Made by a program: the position numbers and the translations under genes
The notes under the pieces: generated by a model
Databases searched by the model: none
What the model was told of the DNA's origin: nothing
Seen by the model: only the letters and a program-made list of their open reading frames with translations
Shown here: positions 34,141 through 45,500 of the stretch, piece by piece
Position numbering within the stretch: the first letter of the stretch is position 1
Layout: every line of letters starts with the position of its first letter
From: Xenoacremonium recifei
Lineage: Eukaryota > Ascomycota > Sordariomycetes > Hypocreales > Nectriaceae
DNA length: 64,000 nucleotides
Direction: 5' to 3'
Assembly (NCBI GenBank): GCA_012184525.1
Contig: WOFQ01000048.1
Coordinates: forward strand, 186,001-250,000

Positions 34141-37100
34141 CTAGTCATCGTAGTCATCTCCGTGATCTCCAACTTCCCCCGCCTGGCCTTCCCACTCTGC
34201 CCCTTCATCAAAGTCATCGAAATCTTCTCCCTCGAATACCTCATACGAGGCTTGGCTCCCCGGGTGGTTGTCATGGAGAGGATCTTCTAAGTCCTCCTCT
34301 CCATCTGGCAAGTCGTCAAAATCGGCTTGAGACGGCTGCGGTTTATGCCTTGTACCCCTTTGCATCCTCCCTGGTGGTGTAGACTGATTCTGAGGCGGCA
34401 CTTGCGGACGAGATCTCATGTTTCTCGTTGGCGTCTCGCTCATCCTCGCTGCGCCGCTCTGCATCTGTCCTATGTTTCTGCTAGATTGAGACTGTCCGCC
34501 ACTTCTCCCCCTGCCTTGGCTCCTCGTCTTTGCTGAAGATGGGTGGTGCTGTGGAGTTTGCCCGAACTTAGATGGTTGACGTTGCTGATACACTGCCTCA
34601 TCGGATCTCCGACTGTACGAAGATCCTGGCGTCCTTAGAACCCCTGAAGCATTGTAATCACCTCTTCTGGGTATTAGGTCGTTGTTACGGATGTCATCAG
34701 CGCGGATGGTCTCAATCCTCGCCTGATCCGCATCCGTCATTGCCTTCGTATAGTCCATGTAATTCCCAAAGCGTTCAGTGGCCTCCGCAACTCTCTCAAA
34801 CTGCGCTTCATCCAGTACTGGAAAGGCCACTTGGCCTGAAGCAAGGTTCTCTCCGCTGAGCGAGACTTTTCGCATATTGTAATGCGCAAGTGAGGAGGCG
34901 ATCTGAAAGGCATTACGAATCTGCCGGCCGTTCCAACGCAAATGAGGTGTATCTTCATGATCTTCGTAGTATCTTTGAGCGTACGCAACAATGCTCTTGG
35001 CCATGATGCGGAGTCGAGGTTGCTCAAGCTCCGTGCCCTGCAGCTGACGATGTTTCTCGTCCTCGATCTGTCTCAACTTCTTGATATTGACGCGGAAGAT
35101 CTCAACTGTCTGCTGCATTGAAAGGGGTTCGTAGTATAAGCTAATGTGTATTCGAGACTTGAAGGCTTCATCAAGGATGCCAACTCTGTTGGTAGTTAGG
35201 AATAGGATGCCGCTGTAGTATTCGAGGACTCGAAGGAAGACTTAAATCTCTTAGCATTAAGTTTAAAATCAGGAAGATATGATGGACTAGGTAACTTACC
35301 AGAAACCAAGGCATTTCTCATCAAATTGGCCGTGTCTCTTCTCGCAAGAAAGATGTCGGCCTCATCAAGCAACAACACACAATCCCACAGATGGGCAAGA
35401 CGAAACACGTCGTTCAACTTGGAATCAACTCTATCGGGAGTCAATCCCAAATCACCACAGGTAATTGTGAATAACGGCTTATTGTTAGCCTGCGCCACCG
35501 CTTCAGCGGTTGCCGTTTTCCCTACGCCAGGCACTCCATGAAGTAGAATGAAAAGACCAGATCCTTTGCCTTGAACAAGATCCTGGTTAATGGGTCCGAC
35601 AATCGGACGTTGCCGTTGAATTCTCCGTTTTTCAAAGTGATCTGCCACCAGGGACTGCACTATGATCTTATGGTTCTCGTCAATCCGCAAGTCATCGAAG
35701 ATGGTTGACTGCGGAGGAATGGTTTTCAGAGAGAAGATATCCACCATGGCAAAGCGTCGCTGCCGAAGGACATAGACAAAGAAGCGACGGGGCAGGAGCA
35801 AGTTGTTGGTGCTGTCATCGAGGCCGTCAAGAGTTCGGGAATCTCCGTTTTTGTACGCTTGTAAGAAGGTGTTGGCCTCGACTCCGTCTTTCTTGAGGCT
35901 TTCTTCAGTGTCATCGTCCCGCTGCGTACATTCCTGGATACTAAACAAGGGCTCGTCGGTCTTTCCTGGTTGTCCAACATCGGGCCAATGGTGTATCTTC
36001 ATAGTGTCGATTCCACGCTTCCAGTCGTTGGACAGCTCCGTGTTGGGAGCCTCGAACTCTGTTTTCCATCCAGGATTCGTTCTAAGCGCCTCGCCAAAGT
36101 CAATGATTACATCGCTCTCAATGTGTGCTGGAGCATCCTGCTCATTTCTCTCCACGATTCCCAGAGGAGGTCCAACTGTCCATCCCTCGCAGGAGACATG
36201 CTTCTCTTGAACGAGATTCCTGAATCTCCTTCCTTGCATATCCCAGTCCTCCATGAGCTTCTCGGCATTGGGAGCAAAGCGTATAGGATAAGCAGACAGC
36301 TCTCTGATATCCTTCTTGCCAGTGAAGGCTTCTAAAATGATCCTCTCTTTGACTGGTCCGTAGGATTCGCCATCATAGTCAATGTAGTAGCACCACAAAG
36401 TCATTGAGCGGTCCTGTACCTTGAAGTCATCTGGTTCCGAGTCGTCGATTACGGATATCCCCTTGAAATAGACCATGAAGGCAGTTTGATATCTCCCTTT
36501 GTTTGTCTTAATCCCCCCCGGTGCTTTGAAGGAGTTGCTAGCTGGGGCGTAGATAATATCTCCAATTTTGAATAAGTACCATAACTCATCGAAACGGACC
36601 ATGCAGTTGTAGATGCGGTTGAACATTTTGGTCATTGGCAAGATTCTGGTTTCCATAAAGTTGACGTAGCAGCGGAAATGCTCCAAGGCAGTCAGGCCGC
36701 GCATCTCATCAGCGCTATCCGTGGCGGTGGCATTCTCCTCTTGAGATGATTCTGTGCCGCTCTGTACATCCTTTCCGGTGGATAGTTGCGCATTAGCCCA
36801 AGTTTCCTCAAGCTCTTCCAGGATTTTCTTCATATGATGATGGTAATGAATCAGACACTTGAATGGTTTGAAAAATACCCGAGGCTGCTCAGAGTCCCAA
36901 TCAGGAGCATTCATGCCTTCTCTCAAGTGGCGTAGGAGAATTGGCGAATGGATACGGATACGCTGAATCCATGTATCGCCTGATAAACGGTCTGCCTTGA
37001 CATCCCTTCTTTGCCCCTTGCCCGTAGAACTGGCTCGGCGTGCTTCTTCACTCCTGATCTGCTCTGGAGTTCTTTCTGAGCCCATCAAGAGCTCGATAAT

Positions 37101-37556
37101 GTGATACCTCGCATCTTCGCCCCAACGATTCTTGAAATCCTCGAATTCAAACTCGCCGACAGATGGAAGTAAGGGACGACCAAGAATCCGAGCTTTCCAA
37201 TCAATCGCTGCGGGGTCGTCTGTCTTGGGTGCATCATTACCCTCGACTGGCGTTTTGCCTGGAGTTTTTTCTTCGGATGTTTTGGAGACTGCCGTGTCTT
37301 CTGAAGACTTTGCAAACTCCAGCCGTGGCACTGGAACTGTCGTGGATGCTGGGATCAAAGTCTCGTGACCCGTATTGGATGTTGTTTCAGCACTTGGGGG
37401 CTCGTCCGACTGGGGGAGATCGAATCTGGTAGAAGAACGCGTCTTCTCGCCCGACACCACGGCCGTAGGTGCCTCTACCTGCAAGGGCGCCATGGCAGTG
37501 GTAGAATCCTGCTGTTTTACGGTGGATGTCAATCGAGGCTGCGCGAAACCGTTCAT
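34141..37556 (-). CDS. AAA+ ATPase with DUF7025-like N-terminal region and acidic tail
   Basis: Two exons, 35300-37556 and 34141-35240, give about 1,118 residues. The 59-nt intron 35241-35299 (GTAAGT..AAG, phase 1) lies between Walker B and sensor 1. The N-terminal 100 residues are disordered. A large conserved region of the DUF7025 type follows (roughly residues 270-520, with WYLFKIGDIIYAP- and MTLWCYYIDYDG-like strands). The AAA core has Walker A GVPGVGKTATAE (about 669), Walker B VLLLDEADIFLARR (about 729), sensor 1 ILFLTTNR and an arginine-finger region FKSRIHISLYYEP, then a lid with WNGRQIRNAFQIA. The last 200 residues are Gln/Ser/Arg-rich and end in a strongly acidic tail, DHGDDYDD. It is divergent from a DUF7708 gene whose product ends in a very similar peptide. 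Role unknown; the group is common and expanded in filamentous ascomycetes. Confidence 0.88.
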
Positions 37557-37995
37557 GAATCTGAATAACTCACTGCCATGATCAACCTCTGCGTCTCCCT
37601 TTCTTTAGGTGAGTGAGAAACAAGCCTGAGGGTCGTGGGCAGAATCCAAGATCATGGGGGAAAACAATGGTACTGGGGTAACATCTGTACCTCCAAGTCA
37701 GGTGCACACGGCTGAGTGCAGCTGAGAACTCGCTTGGAGAATAAAACGCGCAATCTGACGTGTCGTAATAAATGCCTGCAGATTTATAAAAGCAGCGAGG
37801 CGCAGTATTGATCGGCAGGGTTACTGGCCGGGGCACATGAATATTTGGGGGCCGAAGTCTACAACCTGATCTTATGCAGCGGCAGCCTAATCGATTATAA
37901 ATCGTCCTTCCTAATAGGATCAGTTTGAGCTCGAAACCCCCAGAAGAAGCACATCGCGACGCGAAGCAGTCTTGCATGCCGAGCCAGCACTGACG
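37557..37995. promoter_or_regulatory. Shared promoter of the AAA ATPase and DUF7708 genes
   Basis: 439 bases lie between the two divergent start codons. No repeated operator-like motif is obvious. The spacing suits coordinated expression. Confidence 0.5.
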
Positions 37996-40263
37996 ATGGA
38001 TACCCAACTAACATATTTTGGGAGTGCTGCAAACTATAGATCGGAGAATCTATTTCTGAACGTTGAGGCGCCGCAGATTGACGAGTTATTCGGCGGCTTG
38101 ACAGTACAAGCAAACGGCAACCTCAAGATCCCAGATCATTACAAGTCAAGTCGCCCTCGTGTTTTCCTCCGATGAGAAATTGGCGAGACTGACTGACGAC
38201 ACAGGAAACTCCAGCCAACGCTTCAATCGTATATACGTCGAGATGAGGGGCTAGCTGGCACCAGTATCACAAAGCGGGAGTGGGAGGCCTTGTTCAACGA
38301 TGTCGCGACTGCAGAGGCCAAGGCGAACGATTCAGACGGAGGCCCTTATGAGATTTTCAATCGGATGGTGCTAAAAATAGGTGAACATGCAGATGAGATT
38401 GATCCTTGGATCAACTTGATCCCGAACGATTACGGGCTATGGGTTGTGAAATCGGCCTTTGCAATTCTCCTGAACGTACGTATATTGTGCCGGCGCATCT
38501 TGATCTCCGGTTTAAGCTGATTGGTATACAGAGGGCAAAGGCACACTCAGACAAGAGACAGGCCATCTTCGATGCGTTTCTTGAGGTTCGTAACATCATC
38601 GGCGATGCGAGCTCGAAGGGCATACACTTCCAAACCGATGCTAGCGTCTATAGAGTGGCGGGAGATGTCTACGAAGCAGTAGTAGATGCGATTCAAGAGC
38701 TCTTAGTACTTGTGGAGGGACGAAAAGACCGTAAATGTAAGTATATACCAGGCTCCAAATGGAAGGTCGGGTTGAGTGTGAGGGTTGAGTGTTAGGACTT
38801 ACGGAAGACTAACGTGTTCTGCCACAAGGGCGTTTACGATCGAAAAAGAAAGAACCCACACGAGATTCGCAGGCCATACTGGATAGTGTGAAAGTACATG
38901 CTAAGGCCCTTCTGGTAGCCGTCGACAACTGCAGAGACGCAACGATTAAGAAAACCGGAAAAGACACACAGCAGACTCTTGGAGAAGTCAAGTTCATCAG
39001 GTGGAAAGCTGTAGAGATCAAGGACGCTGTCTCCAGAGTCCAAATGGGCCAGGTAGCACAACTGTCTATGCTTCAAGAGGTGCAGAAGAAACAGCAGGCT
39101 CTCCTCGAATTGGCACAGAGTAGAGATGACGCGAATCTGAAGCTATTGCAGAATCTACGCGAGCAACAGAAAAGTGAGCATCGCTTGCCCTGTTGACAGT
39201 GTCTCGGAGCAGATATTGACTTGTTTCTTTAGAGGATCAGCTTACCATAACGAAACTCGAGTGGTTCATTACACAGGAGCTAATGGGGCGGGATCCCTCC
39301 GCACCCTCTCGTCCGCGGATCGAAGCTTCCAAGGCCGTTATTTCTCTTCAACGCTTATTCGACATACTGAGCACCAGTTCTCCTAACCAAGCTCTCTCAC
39401 GGAACCCAGATTCTAGATCAAATGCCTTCAAACTACGAAATAGCGATTTGCAAACCGTTCTGTCAAAGACAACAACGTTTGCTCCCAGTTCACAAACCCA
39501 AGCACACTCCCTGCTCAACCAGGACCGCTTCTTCGACTGGATGCACCTGGGCCACCCAGACATGCTTCTTGTTGATGGCAATATTCAGGATGCGGCTGGA
39601 TCCAACATATCGCCTATGTCACTCTTGTGCGCGAATATAGGTCTTACCCTTGGGAAGCTGGAGCCCGACAGTGTGGTTGCGCAATTCTACTGTGGCCTGC
39701 ACATCGATCCTCATGGTGAAGACTGGTACGGTCCTGCTGGGATGCTTCGGTCACTGCTGGTGCAGATTTTGGTGGCCCTGGTTGATAGAGACTTGCTCGA
39801 TTTGGAGTTTCTCGACCGAAGGAGTTACGTTCGCGGACTCGAGTGCCACGACCTCGAAACCCTCTGTGACCTGTTCCAAGATCTGGTACAACAGTTCGAT
39901 GCCGACACGACCATATACTGCATTGTGGATGGTATCTCAAAATATGATGCCGATTTCCGGGGTGTATTTCCAATGCTGAAGATAGCACTTCAGCGGATAC
40001 AGTCCTTCGTCCGCGACGATGAGTTGAGACCTAAGCTGAAGGTGCTGATGACGGTTCCATTGAGGTCCTCAAAAAGGCTGAGGGATCTGGTTGATGATGA
40101 GTTCTACATTGCTTTGTCTTCGCGTCTTTTGGGGTCTCGTGGGTTGTCGGAGCAATCCGTCGCCTCGTCTATGTTGAGGCCATCGACACCATTGTTGGCC
40201 TCTAACCGATCCGATCACGAGGAGCAAACTTCAGACTGGGGCGGGGAGGACTATGACGACTGA
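37996..40263 (+). CDS. DUF7708-type (NLR-like N-terminus) protein, partner candidate of the AAA ATPase
   Basis: Five exons, 37996-38144, 38205-38475, 38532-38736, 38829-39173 and 39233-40263, give 666 residues. Introns of 60, 56, 92 and 59 nt have good GT..AG ends and consistent phases. Residues about 100-215 (IPNDYGLWVVKSAFAILLN, then KRQAIFDAFLEVRNII and YRVAGDVYEAVVDAIQELL) match the helical DUF7708 region that starts many fungal NACHT/NLR-like proteins. A helical linker with a Gln/Lys-rich coiled coil follows (to about residue 325). The C-terminal half sits where a NACHT ATPase would be and has a Walker-B-like strand (TIYCIVDGISKYD), but I see no P-loop GxxxxGK[ST], so it is probably not an ATPase. 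It ends EDYDD, like the divergent AAA ATPase (DDYDD). A role in nonself recognition or cell-death control is only an inference. Confidence 0.82.
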
Positions 40264-40399
40264 TCAACAGTGATAATTCCAGTGCTAGAGTAATAGGGGT
40301 TCAATGTGCCTTTAGACCGATGGTTCATTTCCCAGGAATTTAGTTCATCAATGAAACTATTGATCTCCCCAGACCACCCTCTCATCACGACAGCCAACC

Positions 40400-42505
40400 C
40401 TACTTCCCAGCCGCCGTCCCCCCTATCCTCTTATACTTCCTCGGATCCTTCCGACTCATCATCCTCTGATCCCTCGTCCCCTTCCCCCCCTCCCAAAACC
40501 CCCTGCCCTTCCTCCCAATCACACTCCGTCCGCAAAACCCACACGCCTCAACCTTGTAGTTCTGCTCCCGACTACACCACCCGCAAATCATCCGCGTCGC
40601 CCACTCATTCACATGCTCCTCCGCCTCGTCATGGCACCGATCGCACGCATACACGCGCGAGCAGCACGAGAACCGGAACCAGCGGTATGACCGCCTATAA
40701 TGTGCACATGCGCCCTTGCGCGGTAGCTCTTCGCCTGCGTGAAGTCCCAGCTTCTCTCTCTTGCGCTGAGGACCGCTCGCCGCCGGGAGAGAAGCTGCGC
40801 CGCTGGAGAACTGCAGGAAACGCACGTCTGGGAGCTTGAAGCTGAAGCGTGCGTGGCATGTGCGGCATACATTCAGCGTTGTCTCGCCGCGCACACTGAG
40901 CATTCCAGGCGCGGTAGTCGAGCAACTCGCACAGGTTGGCGCAAACGTACTCGGGAGCAAGTCTGCCACGCGGCAGCCCGCGAGGTCGAGAAACCCAGCG
41001 CGAGTTGAGTGTGCGTGGACAAGCTGCGGGCGAAAGCGTGCGGCGAAAGGCGTCGCGCATTTCTTGCAGCTGGATGTGCGCTCGATGTTGGGCTGGAGCG
41101 CGGGGAGGTCGTTGAGTGTGCGGCAGCGGTCGCACTTGACGCTGAGATTGAGGACAGAAACGGTGAGGAGTTCGATGTTGTGCAGCTCGATGGAGGGAAA
41201 GGAGAGCATAGTGCCGCGTTCGGGGGTGTCCGTGGTGACCATGGCGGGCGAGGCTTCGGTGTCGGATTCAGGGGCTGGGACTGGGACATCTTGAGTGCCC
41301 AGGGTGGCACCGCCTTGTTCCTCCCCGTCTTCGTCAGTGTAATCATCACTCGAGTCGTCTTCTCCGTAGACAAGGCTCCATTCTGGAGGTCGTGGAATGA
41401 CTTGAACGTGGCTCTTGTCCCCAGCAGGAACAGGAGCTTGAGCTTCGCCCTTGTCCTTGCTCTCTTCTATTGCCGGTAGAGCCTCCTGAAGTGCTTCAAC
41501 CTCGGTCTTTTTCTTTTCGATCTGCTTTTCTGCCTCCTTCGCCAACCGGTGCAGATTCTGCCCCAAATAGTTGATGTGGCTCATCAGCGACAGTTGGGGC
41601 TGCTGTCTCACCTTCTCCGTAAACAACTCTTCAACCACCTCTGCAAGCTCAGGATCCGCCTCATTCAGCTGCACTCGTAGGTCCTGCAGAGGATAAAGTA
41701 GAGGAATGATAAGATGCATCGTCGAAATACCCTGCAAGCCCTCTGGAAGCTCAGCACGCCGTCTCGGCTCCAGGGGCAGAGTGTACACAATGCCGTCGGG
41801 AGACCGGTGGTAAGCATCGCCCCTTTTCATCCGCGCCTCAAGCTGGTGCACCTCTTTTGCCCTGCGAGCTTTCGCTTCGGCAATCTCGTCCTTGGTGAAG
41901 GACTTCTCTGGGACATAGGGCTTCGGAGCAGGTGGTTTTTGCGCCGGTTTCACGGGTGCCGCCACCACGGGTTGCTCAGGAACAACGGGCTTCGCAGCCT
42001 CAGCATCCAAGTGCCTCGTGTCCTTGAACGCAACCAGCTTGACCGTCTCAGCCTTCTGCGCCGACAAGAACTCTTCCAAGTGCCTGTCCAGCTCGCGCGT
42101 CAAGGCCAGCAACGTCAGCCCCCGCTTCTCCTCCGCCAATCGATCCCAGCCGCGCTCAATGTTGATCCCAAATCCTCTCGGGATATCGCGATTCTTGACC
42201 TGCAGCGTTGGACGCTCCTGGGGATAATCCGCGGGCACGCGCAGGTCGCACTCCAAATGGGCCAGCTCGAAGGGAAAGTCCGGATCTGATGGCGCCAACT
42301 TGAAGACGAGCGACGATGTGCCGTCGGCCAGCTGGGACTCGCGCGGAGAATACCGCTTGCGCAGTTGGCCGAGCTGATACTCTCGCGGATCGCGGGCCTG
42401 CGAGGCCGGCACAGGCTTGGGGACGATGCGTGATGAGGACGACTCAGCTACGGCCTGTCTACGGGTCGCAGGTGAGCCGTCCGGCTGATTGCGTAGAGAA
42501 ATCAT
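40400..42505 (-). CDS. CHY-type zinc-finger protein
   Basis: Single exon of 701 residues from ATG 42505 (MISLRNQPDGS). An in-frame extension to 42604 is hydrophobic and unlikely to be used. The first 180 residues look like an RWD-type fold (FELAHLECDLRVPADYPQERPTLQV). A Pro/Lys-rich linker, a long charged coiled coil (EAEKQIEKKKTEVEALQ) and an acidic stretch (GEDDSSDDYTDEDGEE) follow. Several CxxC pairs (CDRC, CKKC, CASC, CRTC) form a zinc-ribbon-like region at about 460-560. The CHY finger occupies about residues 600-662, opening CAHYRRSYRWFRF and continuing with CDRCHDEAEEH and CGWCSREQ. CHY fingers occur in ubiquitin ligases (Pirh2 type) and yeast Hot13, but no RING follows here, so the biochemical role is open. 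The gene is convergent with the DUF7708 gene, 136 bases apart. Confidence 0.88.
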   Translation of the reverse strand: MISLRNQPDGSPATRRQAVAESSSSRIVPKPVPASQARDPREYQLGQLRKRYSPRESQLADGTSSLVFKLAPSDPDFPFELAHLECDLRVPADYPQERPTLQVKNRDIPRGFGINIERGWDRLAEEKRGLTLLALTRELDRHLEEFLSAQKAETVKLVAFKDTRHLDAEAAKPVVPEQPVVAAPVKPAQKPPAPKPYVPEKSFTKDEIAEAKARRAKEVHQLEARMKRGDAYHRSPDGIVYTLPLEPRRRAELPEGLQGISTMHLIIPLLYPLQDLRVQLNEADPELAEVVEELFTEKVRQQPQLSLMSHINYLGQNLHRLAKEAEKQIEKKKTEVEALQEALPAIEESKDKGEAQAPVPAGDKSHVQVIPRPPEWSLVYGEDDSSDDYTDEDGEEQGGATLGTQDVPVPAPESDTEASPAMVTTDTPERGTMLSFPSIELHNIELLTVSVLNLSVKCDRCRTLNDLPALQPNIERTSSCKKCATPFAARFRPQLVHAHSTRAGFLDLAGCRVADLLPSTFAPTCASCSTTAPGMLSVRGETTLNVCRTCHARFSFKLPDVRFLQFSSGAASLPAASGPQRKREKLGLHAGEELPRKGACAHYRRSYRWFRFSCCSRVYACDRCHDEAEEHVNEWATRMICGWCSREQNYKVEACGFCGRSVIGRKGRGFWEGGKGTRDQRMMSRKDPRKYKRIGGTAAGK

Positions 42506-45500
42506 GGTGGTTGTCAGGTGTGGTGATGTCGTAAGGTGTAGTGGCAGAATGGTGACGATAGTTGTACAAAGCTCAGTAAAGAGAATTGAAGGGACCAAAT
42601 ACAAGGAAATCCAAACGCCAGAGTAGTATACAGTGAAAACTGGAGTTGTTGCAGTTCTTCAACCTGTCGCGGAGGCGATTCGCAGAGCTTTTATTTGCAT
42701 GGCGAGATGCGATGCCAGTGGCGGAGTTCTAGCACTTGATAGCAAGGGCGTTGCCCTGTAGAGTGGCTCGTAGTTGTCTCAGGCATTTGTTTAGGTCAGC
42801 CAACCCGTGATAGTTAGCGGTGGCCAGGCCGAATTGGGTAACCATCACTATGACTCACTTTCCCGAGTCGTCCGCATAGAAAAACCTCTCGTCTAGTTTA
42901 ATAATCAGAGTCATAATGGAGATACAACATTTGATAGCCTGTCTCTCACTATGAGTCAATGTCGAAAAGGGAATACCCTTAGTTGGAACGTCCTACTTTA
43001 AAGGTTCAAATCTGATGCACATCCCCACTGTGAGTCAGTTAGATCTGTTAAGAGTTTACTTAAAATTCCTAAATCTCCCTCAGATACGAGGAATACGATG
43101 GTTAAAGACTGTTTTCGGCAGAAAGACCCTTGTTTTAGTGATTTCGTAACGAATTGAGCCTTTGTCGTTGGCCACAGTTCACTTGACATAGTAGCAGTGC
43201 AACCTCTGTTGCAACGTCCAGCGCATCTCAACTGTCACATCTAGTCCCACATTCATGTTCTCCTTTACACTGTTTCTTCGCTTAACAAGCCTCGAGTTTA
43301 TTGGTTAAGCAAAAGCTTGACAGTTCCCTCATCCAGATCCCTATCTCTATCCTAAGCTGGATCTTTATTCGTCGTTTAAAGCTCACCTCTAATCTGTAAT
43401 TATCATATAAGCCTCCATAGGCTTCGGGACGACAGATTTCCAGTCTTTCAGCAACTAAGATATAGCAATGATGCGATTACATATATGTACTCGAGGTACA
43501 AGTCCCTTGTCATTACCCCCTCGAGCACGGTTTACTCTACAATCTTTCTGCAGCGAGATTCACAGCATCATAGTCCCCATAATACATTTGCATCCCTCCG
43601 CTGATCATCTATATGCGAGGTGTCAGCACGTGCAGCCGGCCTGATAACCTCAGCCAGTCAACTCCCATGGATAGGAAGCACGCACGTCAAGAACCCCAAA
43701 ACAAGATCCAACTCCAAAGATCGGCCAGCACGCTTCCCAAAGTAAGAACGACCATGCGTAAACGACACTTGCCTGCACCATGGATACAGCACCTGATCTC
43801 GTCCTGATGTTCCGTTTCGAACGGCAAAAGAGAGCAATGTCAGCTTTGACATCAGGCTGAATGCACGACCACCACTCAGCGGTCCACCACAGATGCAGCG
43901 CTCTCGATCCCAAGATGATCTGATCATGCGATCCATGCATGGCCCAGGTCCAACAATAACTTGGGGTAGGGCTCGGTGACCCCTGACCACATGAAGACAA
44001 AGTCATTTCCCCAGCAAAAATCTTCTTGCATCTCGCCTAACCACGCGGCTGGGTGGGTGAAGTGCGAGATGCTGTCCACTTGAACAGATACCATGCCAGT
44101 GACTTGTGTACATCGCCGTGATACTCCCGATGCAAAAACGGTCGTCAAGTGCGGCTCCAGGGGGTGTCGTGTACAAACACGGGAGCCAAGGAAACCAGGC
44201 ACATGCTGACGTTGATGGCTTTGGCAGATTGGAATCTGGGAAATGACAGTGATGCGGGATCCATAATGCGAGGCCATACGAGGCCGGCCACGAGGACCTG
44301 TTTGCACGAAAGCATCAGCCGCACACGGATAGGCACTTACCGCCACATATGTATACTTGTTTGCTGCTGAGTCCAACGATCAAAGTGTCCCACAACGTAA
44401 CACACAAACGAGTTCCGCAACTAGCGGTCATGACTGAAGCTGAGGTCCTTGTGCAGCAGGCTCGCAGGATAGCCCCGGAATGCTGAGGGGCGGCGACAGG
44501 GTCCGGGGAGGAAAACTGGACGCAAAGGCGTGCTGCACCTCGCAGTTTGGGTGTACGGGGAAGCAAACTGTTTGTTCTCGGGGATGCTGGTGCCGCGACG
44601 GCGATTCGAGCGAGAATTCGCGACCTGGCCAATGATGACGGAGATATATCCAGGGGAGAAGAGACAAGATAGCATTGGTTTGTAATGAGTCACGGAGATT
44701 CCGCACCCCGTGGGGGTCGAGTCCGATGGGAGTTGACATGGTGGTGAGAAAAAGGTACCGCAAGCGCAGTCAGCAGCAACAATGATACCTCGAGTTGTCA
44801 CCACCCTTTCCAGGCGGTGGCCCAAAGATCCCAGTTACCCGGGGCGGCCCCGTCGAAACGTTGCAGGGCGCATGTACGGGCTCCGAGCTGGCCGTAGCTG
44901 AGATCTCGAGCACGGCAGCGAGATTGATTGATTGGCAACTCTAACCCTTGCGGGTCACAGGGGGCGCTTGTGACGAGGTGTAGACTCCAGTTGGATGACC
45001 TGGTGAAGGGGATGAGTGCCTGCAGGATCGGATGATTGCTGCGGGAAGTGATGTTGGCCGTCGAGAACCAAATCCCCCAAATACGAGTTGTGCTTTTTCG
45101 TGAGACGCGGCAAGCAGGGCGCCAGAGGAGGTACAAGCCGCGGGACTCGAGTGACTTGGGCTGTCGCGGCGAGCCTGTGAGTGGTTTGGGTCGGAAGACA
45201 AAGGGAAAGCAAGCACAGTGCCGGTTGCTAATAATATCTGGGCGTCGTCAACTGTCAGAAGTATTGGCGATACAGACCGGCAAGTGACACTCCAGTGCTG
45301 CAGCTCGTCCGCCACGTCTGTGACTGGACCGACCGACTGTGACTCTGACTTCGTTCGACTCTGGCGCTCACCCGCGTCTGATCTCGATGACCCGACGCCC
45401 CTCCATCCGTCCATCCATGCATCGTCCCCGCGGACGGGAGGCCCGTGAAGGCCGGCAGGGGTGGCCACTGCTGCAGCGAACCCCGTGAAGCAAGTGAGCC

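Noticed and set aside
41714..42289. 191-codon frame antisense to the CHY zinc-finger gene
   Set aside because: Shadow of a strongly supported gene on the opposite strand.
43000..43020. B-box-like GGTTCAAATCT
   Set aside because: No A box or acceptor stem upstream; a tRNA is not supported.
43924..44376. 150-codon minus-strand frame with FCWGNDFVFMWSGVTEPYPKLLLDLGHAW
   Set aside because: The tail looks somewhat protein-like, but I cannot link it to any family or extend it by plausible introns; kept only as a weak pseudogene suspicion.
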